The notes under the pieces are model-generated. The model had not been told where the DNA came from. It searched no databases and saw only the letters and a list, made by a program, of their open reading frames with translations. This document shows positions 42,874 to 53,369 of a stretch of DNA of 64,000 bases, piece by piece. This DNA comes from Symbiodinium natans (lineage: Eukaryota > Sar > Dinophyceae > Suessiales > Symbiodiniaceae): positions 125,787 to 189,786 of the forward strand of contig CAJNDS010000237.1 of the NCBI GenBank assembly GCA_905221605.1. The letters are read 5' to 3'. The translations under genes were made by a program, and so were the position numbers. Numbering within the stretch: position 1 is the stretch's first letter; each line of letters starts with the position of its first letter.

Positions 42874-43994
42874 GGTTTAGGCCTGAGGGTAGGGTGTGTT
42901 CAGCCCTAAGCCTTAAACCCTAATTAAGGACCCGAAACCCTAAAGCCTAAGCCCGACACCCAGCCCTAAAGCCCGAACCCTAAACCCTAAACCCTAAAGC
43001 CCGAACCCTAAACCCTACACTAGCGACGAGCGTCGAGCGCCTCGTACTTAAGGTTTAAGTCTAAGGGCTTAGGGTTTAGGAGCTCATTGTCGCTGCTGGG
43101 GTTTAGGGTTTAAGGTTTAGGGCCCTAAACCCTACACCCGAAGCGCAGGCCTGGCTTTTGCCTGTGCAGCAAGGGGCTCGCTTCGACAGGCTTGGAGCTT
43201 TTGAGGGCTATTAAGGGTATTAGGGGTAGTCGGGTTTCGGGCTCAGGGTTTCGGGTTCAAAAGTTTAGGTGGGTTCGGTGTAGGGTTGACGGTGGTGGGT
43301 TCGGTGTAGGGTTGACGGTTTAGGGCTTAGGGTTTCGGGCCTACGTGCTAGGGTTTAGGTTTGAGGGTTAGGCTCTAGGGTTTGGGGTAGGGCTAAGGCG
43401 TAGGGTTCAGCATCTATCGAAATTTTAAACGCAGAATGGTAAAGACTCATCTATACCACAAAGTAAGCACGATAGACGTCTAGGAAAATAGCCCGTGAAC
43501 CCTAAGCACACCTGAGACTAACTAAGTACCCTGAAAACCCTAAGCCCTCGCCCTAAACCTAACACCTAACCCTAAAAACCCAATTGAAAAAATATGGTTC
43601 GATGTAGGGTCTAGGGTTTACTGGAGTTTAGGCCGTGGGGCATATTTCGTCAACAGCATATCTGTTGCCTACTATTTGTATATTAATGTTAAATGTAGGT
43701 TCGGTTGACACGTCTTGGTAGAGCTGCAGGAAACTAACCCTAAACCTTGAACACCGGTTTTTAGGGTTAGGACTCGGGTTGAGGGCCAGGGTTGAGGGTT
43801 TAGGAGTTACGGCTGTTTAGGGTTTAAGGGCTTTAGGATTTAGGGTTTAGGGTGCATGCAGTTTTTATGAATCTAGCCTCGGCCGATTTGATTTTTTTAC
43901 TGGCTTAGGATTTAGGGCGGCTGCTCTTACCTTAAACCTTGAACTGTACACCTTAAGCCCTCTAGTAGCACCGAGCTTCTATATTGACAATATA

Positions 43995-44790
43995 TAGATT
44001 CTAGATCAACAAGCTGAATCCTGACTTTAGACTAGGATGTAGATCAGTTTCATATAGATTCTACATCAACAAGCTGAATCCTCAATTTAGACTAGGATTA
44101 GATCAATTTTATATAGATTCTAGATCAACAAGTTGAATCCCACATTTAGACTAGGATTTATATCAATTTGATCTAAAACGTATGCAGAATAATCTACAGC
44201 CTGACGGACTAGATTTCAAATCGTTTTGACTTCAACGTAAATATGAACCCCGTAGCTACGTGAGACGTGAGGCTTTCCTAGGATCCATCTAGACATTGTG
44301 TCCAAACCCCCACGTGGAGGACACCGCAACTACCGCAAGGAGACACCTCAGGCCCAAGGTTTAGGGTTCAAGGTTTAGGGTTCAGGCTGTCATTGGTGTG
44401 CTGCGCAGGGTTTCCCTTTCCACCAAGCAAGCATTCAATCTAGCGTTAGATCCATAATGGGCTGAATCCTAACTCTAGACTAATATCTAGATCAATTTTA
44501 AATAGATTCTAGATCAAAAAGCTGAATCCTGACTTTAGACTAGGATCTAGATAAGTTTCATATAGATTCTACATCAGCAAGCTGAATCCTAAATTTAGAC
44601 TAGCATTTAGATCAATTTTATATAGATTCTAGATTAACCAGCTAAATCCCACATTTAGACCAGGCTCTATCTTACTTTGATCTAAATCTTAGATAAAATA
44701 ATTTACATCCTGACGGACAGAATTCAAATCGTTCTGATTTCAACGTAAACATAAACCTCGTAGCTACAGGAGACGTGGGGCTTTAAACAA
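43995..44790 (+). repeat. 60-bp tandem repeat family in two blocks
   Basis: Diverged units of about 60 bp (core GATCAACAAGCTGAATCC with a following TTTAGACTAGGAT) occupy about 43995-44180. A second block sits at about 44460-44680. Each block ends in the same tail (CATCCTGACGGACAGA-type and GTAGCTAC-GAGACGTG words), so the whole block plus tail was duplicated. AT-rich and noncoding; the region to about 45000 has more partial units. Confidence 0.8.
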
Positions 44791-45279
44791 CCTTACCTGG
44801 AACAAGCATTCAGGTGCAGCGTGGGTATTGACAATATCTGCATTGTCAAAGATAATTGATTTTGAACTAGGATTTATATTGTTTTGATCTAAAACTTAGA
44901 TATAATGCGCTAAATCGTGTCTTACACTAGGATCTAGTTCGTTTTAATCTCAAATGTAGACGTAATAACTTCGCACAGTGCTTCAGCCCAGAGGCATCCA
45001 GGCACCGCAGCCCAGGCACCGCAGCCCGGGTGCGGTGAAGGGGTCAGGGGCAAGGGTTCGGTGTAGGGTTTAGCTGCCATCGCCATCCGGTTGACAAGGG
45101 TTGGAGGTTTTTAGGATTTTGGCTGAGGGTTTAGTAAGGGTTTAGGCACAAGGAGCTCGCCCCCGCGCTGCCGCCTTCTAGGGTTTCGGGTTTAGGTTTA
45201 GGAGTTGAAATGTAGGGCTCGGTGTGTGTTTCAGTTAATTGGTCTGGGATCCACCTAGACGCCGGGAGGTGTGGTTTTG

Positions 45280-46320
45280 GGTTTATAGGGTTTAGGGTGC
45301 GTGGTTGCCGATCAGGCAGCTGCCGGGGGGTGTGGTGACCGTTCAGGTCGCTGCCCTCCCTAGGGGTTTAGGTTTTCCAGGGGTTTGACGGGGAGGTCTA
45401 ATTTAAACCCAAAACCCTGCAGGTTTTAATGTCGGGTTTGAGGTATTGGGTCTAGGGTTTCGGAGCTAGAACCCTAAACTAAAATTCTTGAACCCTGCAG
45501 AATTGTGTACTTCAAACCCCCAAGCCCTTTGTAAGGTGCCCTAAACCCTGTCCAGGGAACCCCGCAGAATTATGTACTTTAAACCCCCAAGCCCTTTGTA
45601 AGGTGCCCTAAACCCTGTCCAGGGTTTCTGCGGGTGCCAGGGTTGGGGTGGTGGGGGGGGGGGGCCGTTGGAAGGTTTGGGGGTCCTTTTGCAACTTCTT
45701 TGAAAAGTCACGCCAGGAACAAACCTAAACCCTAAACCCTCCTAAGCCCTAAACCCTAGACCGTCCGAAACCCAAAGCCCTTCATGAAAGCCCTCCCAAC
45801 AAACCCCCCCCCCCCTACAAAGGAGCGACCTGAATCCTGCGGAGTTGAGAGTCTTAAGGGTTTCGGGCCAGGGCTTAGGGACCCAAACCCCGAAACCCTA
45901 AACCCTAACCCGAAACCCTAAACTCCCTCGGCAGATACATCGTGGCGGAGTTCTTCGCAGGTCGTCGGACCCAGCGCAGGATGGCGCACCTCGTCGGGTC
46001 ATAAGGGTTGAGGTCTGGCGTTGGGGATCTTGGGGCCTTAGGATGTTGGGGTCTCAGGGTCTCAGGATTCGAGGGTCTTAGCCCTAATAGCCCCCAGCCG
46101 AATTTAAGCCAAACCCTAACCCCTAAATCCTAAACCCTAAACCCTAAGCCCTAAACCCCCCAAACGACCGGCAGACCCTATAACTGGAACCAGTAGTGTT
46201 TTGGTTTAGGGCAGAGGGAACTTTTAAATAGAAAACCCAAACCTTAACTCTAAGGCTATGATTCAGGGTATGTTTCGGGGTATGTTTGGCGGGCGGTCAC
46301 TCAAGCTTAGAGTTTGGGGT
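45280..46320 (+). repeat. Segmental duplication, copy 2
   Basis: This is the partner of 34840-35400. The part at 45880-45990 is in addition an inverted copy of 35655-35775 (shared cores GCGCCATCCTGCGCTGG and CTCCGCCACGATGTA on opposite strands). A short direct repeat of about 75 bases also lies at 45485-45555 and 45560-45625 (TTTAAACCCCCAAGCCCTTT). Confidence 0.75.
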
Positions 46321-46479
46321 TGAGTTTTTGTTTTAAGGCCAAAGGGTCGATAGCAATTGGTTGTAAGAGGTTTGCGGTGCCTCGGGCTTTCATAATGACA
46401 TCCTAAAGGTCGCCGCTGCATCAGCGGGCCGTCCGGCAGGTCGCCACTCCATCAGCAGGCCCGCGGGATTGTGGCCCTT

Positions 46480-46740
46480 GGGTCTTGTCGGGTTTAGGGT
46501 TTAGGGTTTAGGGGTTAGGGTGATCGCCAACTAAACTTCCCTCAGCATGACTCTGCTACTCAAGCCGCTGGGGGAATTTCAAAGCCATGTGCAAGGCTTC
46601 TCTTGTAACCCTCGACTGCCTAAACTACATGGAAACCTTATCATATAAACCCGGAAACCTAAACCCTAAACCAGAAGCTGCGACAAAACGCTTCTAATGT
46701 GGTGCTTATGCAATTAACAGTGGACCTTTCATACAGAGAA
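46480..46740 (+). repeat. Upstream block duplicated before two genes, copy 1
   Basis: This block precedes the ORF at 46808 and recurs at about 49040-49315, before the sequence leading to the 49.5-kb gene. Shared text includes GGTGATCGCCAACT, CCAAAGCCATGTGCAAGGCT and CAAAACGCTTCTAATGTGG. It could be a duplicated promoter or 5' region, but no known promoter element is recognised. Confidence 0.7.
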
Positions 46741-46807
46741 CTCCTGTCTTGCAATTGTCGTAGAAGAAACATGGTGGCTGCCTAGATCGGCCATCTTCTT
46801 CGCTGCC

Positions 46808-48019
46808 ATGCCACCCAAGGGGTCTAAATCTGACCCGGCCTCTCCAAAAAAGCCGGAATCTGCTGCTGCGAAAAAGGCTGCCAAAAAGGCCGCCGACAAG
46901 GCTGTCAAACAGTTTCTTCCGAAAAAAAGAACACCTTATGCAATCTTCGTGTCAGAGCAGTACGCACGGATTCAGGACGATGTCAAGCGAGAGCAAGAGG
47001 CCTCGGGGTCAGCAGATCAGAAACGTCCACAACGTCTGGCATTCGACCGCATCGGAGACGAGTGGAAGCGCTTGGGCAAAAAGGGCCAAGAGCCATACCA
47101 GAAGAGGGCCAAGGAGGAGGAAGCCGCGTTTGCTCGAGCGAAGGAGCAACTCATGTCTGGAGGGGCGAACGGCCAACCTCAGCATGGACCTGGCTCAAGC
47201 ATAGGCGAGTATGAGCTCCTGGACACGGTCTTGTGGAGAGGAACGTCCGTGGCTGCCTATGCTGCACTGCACAAGGATCTTCGTTTCGAATCTGCTGCAG
47301 TGGTTTATGAGTCTCAGGCGGACTTCCGACATGAAGTAGGCATCTTGCAGCAGCTCTGGCGGGCGGAAGAAAACGATGCATGGAATTGTGATGTCTTCTT
47401 GCGTGTGCAGCAGGCCATCATTTGCAACGATCCGGTGAAATGCATCGTCTTTGAGAAGTTGCCTCGGCTGAGCGACGTGCTGACAAGATCTGGTCCGCTG
47501 AGGGGCCACAAGCTGCAGGCAATGGCTGCGCAGTTGGCGCTCGCGGTGACGCAGCTGCACGGACTGCAACTCTTGCACCTGGACTTGAGGCCGCATGCGG
47601 CATTCTGGAACGAGCAGGATTGCACCCTGAAGCTTGGAAGACTGACCTTGTGTCAGGCGGAGGCTGCGCTGGCAGCGCAATCACAGGACACGGCCGCGTA
47701 CACTGGGCTCTACCGACCACCGGAGGTCTGGCGAGGTGCAACTCCATCCAGACGGTCAGAGAGTTGGGCATACGGGGTCACACTGATGGAATGCTTCGCT
47801 GGCACACATCCCTTTACAGACATGGAACAGATTTGGAGTTTTGATGCGACGGTGTCTGATTTCCAGGAGCTTGACAAGCGTGTTCCAGCCATGAGCTCGA
47901 TGCCCCAGGATACTCGTTATGTGTGTCACTTGTTCATGCGGCATGTGTCTGACAGCAGAATGCTGGTTGAGGAGTTCTTGAAGAATCGCCCGCTGCAGCA
48001 GAAGTTGTGCCAGCAGTAA
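46808..48019 (+). CDS. HMG-box protein fused to a pseudokinase domain
   Basis: A 403-residue intronless frame starts at the first ATG (CTGCCATGCC). Residues 1-37 are basic (KKAAKKAADKAVKQ). Residues 38-116 form an HMG-box DNA-binding domain (KKRTPYAIFVSEQYARI, GDEWKRLGKKGQEPYQKRA). Residues 132-400 follow a protein-kinase fold: the alpha-C Glu in RHEVGIL, the HRD loop as LLHLDLRPHAAFW (258-260) and PPE in YRPPEVW are recognisable. The beta-3 Lys is absent (SAAVVYES), the Asn after HRD is Ala, and the DFG Asp is Arg (KLGRLT). It should therefore bind DNA and lack kinase activity. Lack of introns suggests a retrocopy. It lacks the octamer of the 0.6-20 kb genes. Confidence 0.8.
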   Translation: MPPKGSKSDPASPKKPESAAAKKAAKKAADKAVKQFLPKKRTPYAIFVSEQYARIQDDVKREQEASGSADQKRPQRLAFDRIGDEWKRLGKKGQEPYQKRAKEEEAAFARAKEQLMSGGANGQPQHGPGSSIGEYELLDTVLWRGTSVAAYAALHKDLRFESAAVVYESQADFRHEVGILQQLWRAEENDAWNCDVFLRVQQAIICNDPVKCIVFEKLPRLSDVLTRSGPLRGHKLQAMAAQLALAVTQLHGLQLLHLDLRPHAAFWNEQDCTLKLGRLTLCQAEAALAAQSQDTAAYTGLYRPPEVWRGATPSRRSESWAYGVTLMECFAGTHPFTDMEQIWSFDATVSDFQELDKRVPAMSSMPQDTRYVCHLFMRHVSDSRMLVEEFLKNRPLQQKLCQQ

Positions 48020-48179
48020 CAGTACTAGGGCTGGCCTAGAGGACCTGTCGTTCTTCCTGCCTTGGAAACAGATAAACCCAACATGAATGCCAAGCGCTAA
48101 CCCCAAGACCCGAGGCGCTCACCCTTGAAACTAAATATAATTGTAATAACCGCACCAATCAGAGGTCTTATAGCCTTCA

Positions 48180-49030
48180 GGGTTTGGGGTTTAAACTTGA
48201 AAGGGTTTAGGGTTTAAAGGGTCTAGGGATTGGGTTTTTGGTTTTAGGGTTAGCCCTGGCTAAATTCGAACCCTTTCGAGTGTAGCTCCTCACGCAACCC
48301 TAACAAAAGAACCTCAACCCCAAGCCCGAACTCTTTGGAGCCCTTAACCCTCGAGCCCACAAGAGCTCCCTCCGGCAGGTCGCCGCTGCGTCAGCAGCCG
48401 CTCCATCAGCAGGCCCACGGGATTGAGGCCCTTGGGTCTTGTCAGGAGGTTTAGGGGTTTATAGAAATTGTATTTAGTTTGTGTCCGGAGTTTTGTCGGG
48501 ATTTGCCGGGTTTTGTTTCTTGCTTTTGCTGAAATTTGGGGAGGTTTTGTCGGGTGGGGCTGGGGGGGTGGGGGGGGGTGGGGGGGGGGACTGGGAGGCT
48601 GGGGGGGCCTGAAGGATTGGGGCTGGGAGCTGTAGGGGCTTGTCTTTCACCATTCAGGGGCTTGTTTGGTGCCTGAAAGCCATGCTTTTGTCTGATGGGG
48701 TCTTACACTGTGAAGGATGAAGGGGTTATTGTGTGAGCTGCTCGTAATGAAACGCATACGATATCTCTTTTTCCTGGCCTTGAAGGTTTAGGGTTTAAAG
48801 GGTCTAGGGATTGGGTTCGGTTAGCCCTGGCTAAACTCCAACCCTTTCGAGTGTAGCTCCTCACGCAGCCCTAACAAAAGAACCTCAACCCCAAGCCCGA
48901 ACTCTTTGGAGCCCTTAACCCTCGTGCCCACAAGAGCTCCCTCCGGCAGGTCGCCGCTGCGTTAGCAGGCCCTCCGGCAGGTCGCCACTCCATCAGCAGG
49001 CCCACGGGATTGAGGCCCTTGGGTCTTGTC
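48180..49030 (+). repeat. Direct repeat of about 250 bp, two copies
   Basis: Copies at about 48195-48450 and 48785-49030 share CTAGGGATTGGGTT, GAGTGTAGCTCCTCACGCA and AGAGCTCCCTCCGGCAGG. A third partial copy (GGCAGGTCGCC with ATCAGCAGGCCC) is at 46405-46490. The unique insert between copies (about 48480-48780) contains G-runs. No gene is supported. Confidence 0.75.
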
Positions 49031-49039
49031 GGGTTTAGG

Positions 49040-49320
49040 GTTTAGGGTTTAGGGTTTAGGGTTTAGGGGTTTAGGGTCTAGGGTTTAGGGTTTAGGGTGA
49101 TCGCCAACTTAGCTTCCCTGAGCGCGAGTCTACTGAAGCCGCTGGGGTCCCAGAATTCCAAAGCCATGTGCAAGGCTTCTCTTGTAACCCTCGAATGCCT
49201 GAACTACATGGGAACCTTATCATATAAACCCGGAAACCTAAACCCTAAACCAGAAGCTGCGACAAAACGCTTCTAATGTGGCGCTTATGCAATTAACATT
49301 GGACCTTTCATACGTTGAGA
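49040..49320 (+). repeat. Upstream block duplicated before two genes, copy 2
   Basis: Second copy of the block at 46480-46740. A 63-codon frame at 49346-49537 follows, containing LLLLILVCTSGAPAG, a possible hydrophobic leader, but its coding status is doubtful. Confidence 0.65.
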
Positions 49321-49531
49321 CACCTGATTCCGTGACCTCAGCGAGATGGCATCTGTGCGAGGTCACAGTCCAGAAGGCGCGGGTAAGGTCAGTAAAGCTC
49401 GAGTTGAAGCCTTGCTTTTATTGATACTTGTTTGCACGTCCGGTGCACCTGCAGGTGCACATGCGAAGAGATGTCTGGAGAAGCACGGGAGTGTACTGGT
49501 CTCGGGTTCTAAGTTAATGTGGCATTTTCAG

Positions 49532-50830
49532 TTGTAACGCTACGAAACCTGAGGCAAAGCTGTGCATCAAGCGGTGCAACCGCTGCAAGTACATCAAGCA
49601 TGCTGCTTCCTGGCAAAAGAAACTTGTTTATTCTACCAGCTCCGGGGGCACCGCCACGTGGCTGGTGGAGAGCGACAGCAACAAGCCATGGGGATTGGGG
49701 TGCGCAGTTTGCAGAGATGCTTGTGACAACCCGGCTGCATCTGGATCGGCCTTTGTCCAAATGAAGAAGGGTGCAGCCCAATACGAGGTGTGTGCTGTCT
49801 TTCGGAAGGGTGTTTCTGCATCTTTTTGTTCTTTCCACAAAAGCATAGCAAGGGAGACAGACAGACAGAGAGAGAGATTAAACAAAGGTAAATTGTAATA
49901 CAACACGACTACTAACAACTTTAGGAAATGTGTCGCCCGGCTTTGGTCACTAAAACGACAGAAACAACTTTAGGAAATGTGTCGCCCGGCTTTGGTCACT
50001 AAAACGACAGAAACTACTTCAGGAAATGTGTCGCCCGGCTTTGGTCACTAAAACGACACGAACTACTTTAGGAAATGTGTCGCCCGGCTTGGATCACTCA
50101 AACGACACAAACTACTTTAGGAAATGTGTCGCCCGGCTTTGGTCACTAAAACGACACAAACAACTTTAGGAAATGTGTCGCCCGGCTTTGCTCACTAAAA
50201 CGACACAAACTACTTTAGGAAAAGTGGCGCCCGGTTTTGGTCACTCAAACGACACTAACTACTTTAGGAAATGTGTCGCCCGGTTTTGGTCACTCAAAAC
50301 GACACTAACTACTTTAGGAAATGTGTCGCGCGGTTTTGGTCACTAAAACGACATGCACTACTTTAGGAAATGTGTCGCACGGCTTTGGACTCGCTCCTCC
50401 TTGCTTTATATCTCTGTGCGAGGTGCCTATGACCCGGTTCGGGGGTATGCTGCAGCTGGAGGATCTTCGGCGTCACGGAGAGTCGGATGGGCACATTCGG
50501 AGCTTGGAGAAGCTGGGACAGCCAGCTGCATCGCCCGGGGGGAGCGAGGAGGACAAGGCAGTGCCGACACCAGCGCAAGTGCGCCTGGCGCTTGAAGTCC
50601 TGCGGATGCCTAGCAGCGCGCAGGGTAGGTCCTACGAAGCTCGGTGCGAACTGGCGGGGCGAGCCGATTGCAGGAACTTTCCTGCGGGTCGCTCCTGCGC
50701 GACCGAGCACGCGCGAATCATCAGGACAGTTGCAGAGGTGCTGTGGGACGAGGCCCGGCAGTGGCCCGTTGCGTAGACGTGTGTGTGTGTGTGTGGGTGG
50801 GTGGGCGGGCGGGCGGGCGGGCGGGCGTGC

Positions 50831-50861
<31 letters not shown>

Positions 50862-53145
50862 GGTGGGTGGGTGGGTGGGTGGGTGGGTGTGTGTGTGTGT
50901 GTGTGTGTCTCTGTGTGTGTGTGTGTGTCTCTGTGTGTGTGTGTGTCTCATTTGGGCTTGCGTGCTGATTCAGGACCGCAGGCTGGCCGCGAAGTGCAAG
51001 TCCGCTGGCTGGGCCGAGGCGGTTGAGTCTGAACGCTGTGCTGAGAAACAGTCAGAGGCTGGTCACAGGCTGACGTCCTGTGGGTCAGGACGTCAGCAAA
51101 GATTCCTTGTGTGTGAAGATGAGACTTGTGGACCACAAGTACCAGGCGCCGCTGTTCAGTGGCATACTTGTTGCAGTTGTATGTGAATAATTGGTAGGCG
51201 TCGAAGCCAGGTTCATCACCGCATGTTGGAGCTCTCAAAGTGCCACGGCGTCAAGGCAGGCATGTCAATAGTAATGTTGCTTGCGCAGAACACGTGCAAT
51301 ACCGTGCCCTGCGACAGACTTCGCTCGGAAAAGTGGAGCACATGGGGAGAGTTTTGCAGAAGTTCAGCCCGGACAACCATGAGTCCTTCGCAAAGCTCTT
51401 CCAGGACCGAAGTCCAGGGTCTCCTGCAGTTCTGTGGGCCATGCGCGCACCTTTGCAGGTGTACACTGTGGATGGCGAAAAAGCTGAGGGACTGGCTGGG
51501 CGCTTTGCTGCCGCCACAGGCTCAGATGGAAGCGGTTCACCGCCAGCAGCGTGTACCAGCCTCGCAGCCAAGGCCAAGGGTGTGTTGCCTTCCTTGAAGC
51601 TGTCCACAAGATGCCGGCTGCACTCGGCGCAGCGAAGCTTGGAAAACTCCCTGAAGAGCGACGGGAACATCAAAATCCTGCTAGATGAGTTCGTTATGCG
51701 TTTGTCGTCACAAAACAGCAAGGACCCGGGCGGTTTCTGCAGGGCCATTGGCAACTCTCACAAGTTGTTAGCACAGTTCAGCGAGAAGGTGCAATCCCAG
51801 CTTGATTGTGTTCTGGGTCCGCAGATGAGCGCTCATTACGCGGCTCAAAGGTTTGACAGTTGCACGAACTGTCTGCAGAAATTGATATTGTGCATCTCTT
51901 CGGTTGTTCGATTTCTCTTGGACCTGGCAGCATTGAAGAACGATAAATCAGCGTGGGCTGTGAAACTTCTAGCTGCAACCTGACAGCGTATGATGTATGC
52001 CGGTTGGCTCTTGTTTGTCCGTAGTACTAGGGCTCTGTCCGGGAACATGACTCTGACGGCGAGGTACTGACGCCCAGCAACATTCGGCTGCTTGCACTGA
52101 CGACGGAGTGGCTCAGCTTGGTGTCTCCATTCGTTCATGAGTACGACAGGGGCGCCGCAAAGTCAGAGTCCGCGCCGACCTCTTCCACAGCTCGCATATC
52201 CAACTGCTCCAGGTTGTGCGAGAATCTGAAGCAGGACGCTGTAGACTCACTTGTGCGGATGCTGCGTTCCAATGAATTACTGCTTGGGTTCACACAGGAT
52301 CTCAATCGCACCTTTGCCTTCAAGTCCTTGGACGGCTCCACCGCCCAACGGCCTCTGGTTCTCAATAGCAATTACACGTCCGGGTACCTTCAGATAGCCG
52401 AGCAGCAGATGAAAGCTTTGAGCATCTTAGCCTACAATGATAAGAAAACTTCTTGCTGTGAGAACGCTTGGGCGTCTGCAATTCGCATGATAATAAGCTG
52501 CCCAAGGCAGCAGCTCGGACATTGCCGTGTACCAGGATGGTCGCCTATTGTTTCACTACGAAGGCTCGCGAACCCTAAACCCTAGACCCTAGACCCTAAA
52601 CCCTAAACTCTTAAACCCTAAACCCCAAACCCTCAACTAAACCGCAGGCGTGCCCGACGAAGAGTATGCTGCTCTGCTGGCGCCCGAATTGGGGTCCATC
52701 AAGAACGTGTCGGACTTGTTTCTCGAGTCCGTGGAGACTTGGCATCAAGCTGGTGTTGGGTCTGCTCTGAGCCCCTTCGACGTGGTCTGGTGGACGGCCA
52801 ACAGATCAGACTCCACCCTGTTCCTCGTCAGTCGGCAATGGCAAACTTGCTCTCATTCCCTGGCCGGTGGCGCCTTGCGCGAGCCTGCACGCACTAAGGC
52901 CCGAGGTGTTGGATCCTTTGGCCAAGCTGCTGCAGCTGGACACACACGTGCTGCGCGAAGAGTACCTCGTCGCACGACCCACGGCGGTCTTTCTTGCCAG
53001 GCGCTGGCCGAGATATGGTAGTAGAGGTTTAGCGCGTGAGGTGGAGCAGGCGGGTTGGGTGGTGCGCAGGTCTGAGAGAGCCTACTGGCCCATGACTATG
53101 CAGCGCTTTGATCGGTTGAAATCACTGAAAGCTGCCGTCCTTCAC
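49532..53145 (+). CDS. Zinc-finger transposon-like gene, multi-exon
   Basis: Exon 1 (49532-49787) is Cys-rich (KLCIKRCNRCKYIKHAASWQ, then NKPWGLGCAVCRDACDNPAA). Exon 2 (50423 to about 50630) has LQLEDLRRHGESDGHIRSLE. Both edges are phase 0 across intron 49788-50422. C-x2-C followed by H-x5-H resembles a TTF/BED-like finger of hAT-related transposases. Later pieces: about 51240-51983 (SKDPGGFCRAIGNSHKLLAQ, AHYAAQRFDS), 52031 to about 52480 (TPSNIRLLALTTEWLSLVSP), about 52649-52850 (PDEEYAALLAPELGSIKNV) and about 52867-53145 (RPEVLDPLAKLLQLDTHVLR). They lie in order on one strand. The RNase-H core was not identified. Frames change between pieces, so introns or decay remain unresolved. Confidence 0.45.
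49910..50390 (+). repeat. 49-bp minisatellite inside an intron
   Basis: Ten units of 49 bp run head to tail (starts near 49921, 49970, 50019, 50068, 50117, 50166, 50215, 50264, 50314, 50363), with core GGAAATGTGTCGCCCGGCTT. Units differ by a few substitutions. The array fills most of intron 49788-50422. Confidence 0.95.
50776..50948 (+). repeat. Chain of related G-rich tetranucleotide repeats
   Basis: The order is (GT)n, GGGT, (GGGC)n, (GTGC)n, (GGGT)n and (GT)n, each differing from its neighbour by one base. G-rich on the + strand with quadruplex potential. Cys/Val/Gly-only frames here are by-products. Confidence 0.9.
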
Positions 53146-53369
53146 TGAGACCACAGTCTGTGACATGGCATTTCCTTGGAGCACGGGCGTGTGTTTGTGC
53201 GTGTGTGCGCGTGGTATTTTCAGAGTTCTCAGGTTCGCTTCATGCTAGCAATCTTCGATGCCACTTCGGAGATCGAGACCAGCTTTAGCACACTGCGGCT
53301 GTTTTCAGGCGCATGTTCATGTTCGATGCTCGTTGAGTTGTGCGCAAGCGATTGTGGCGGTTCTCCGTC

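Noticed and set aside
49910-50390. Regular repeats that could suggest a CRISPR array
   Set aside because: The units are 49-bp head-to-tail copies without unique spacers, in a eukaryotic intron; it is a minisatellite.
50644-51186. Two overlapping frames of about 180 codons through the GT/GGGC repeats
   Set aside because: Most of their length is low-complexity repeat; only the ends overlap plausible exon pieces.
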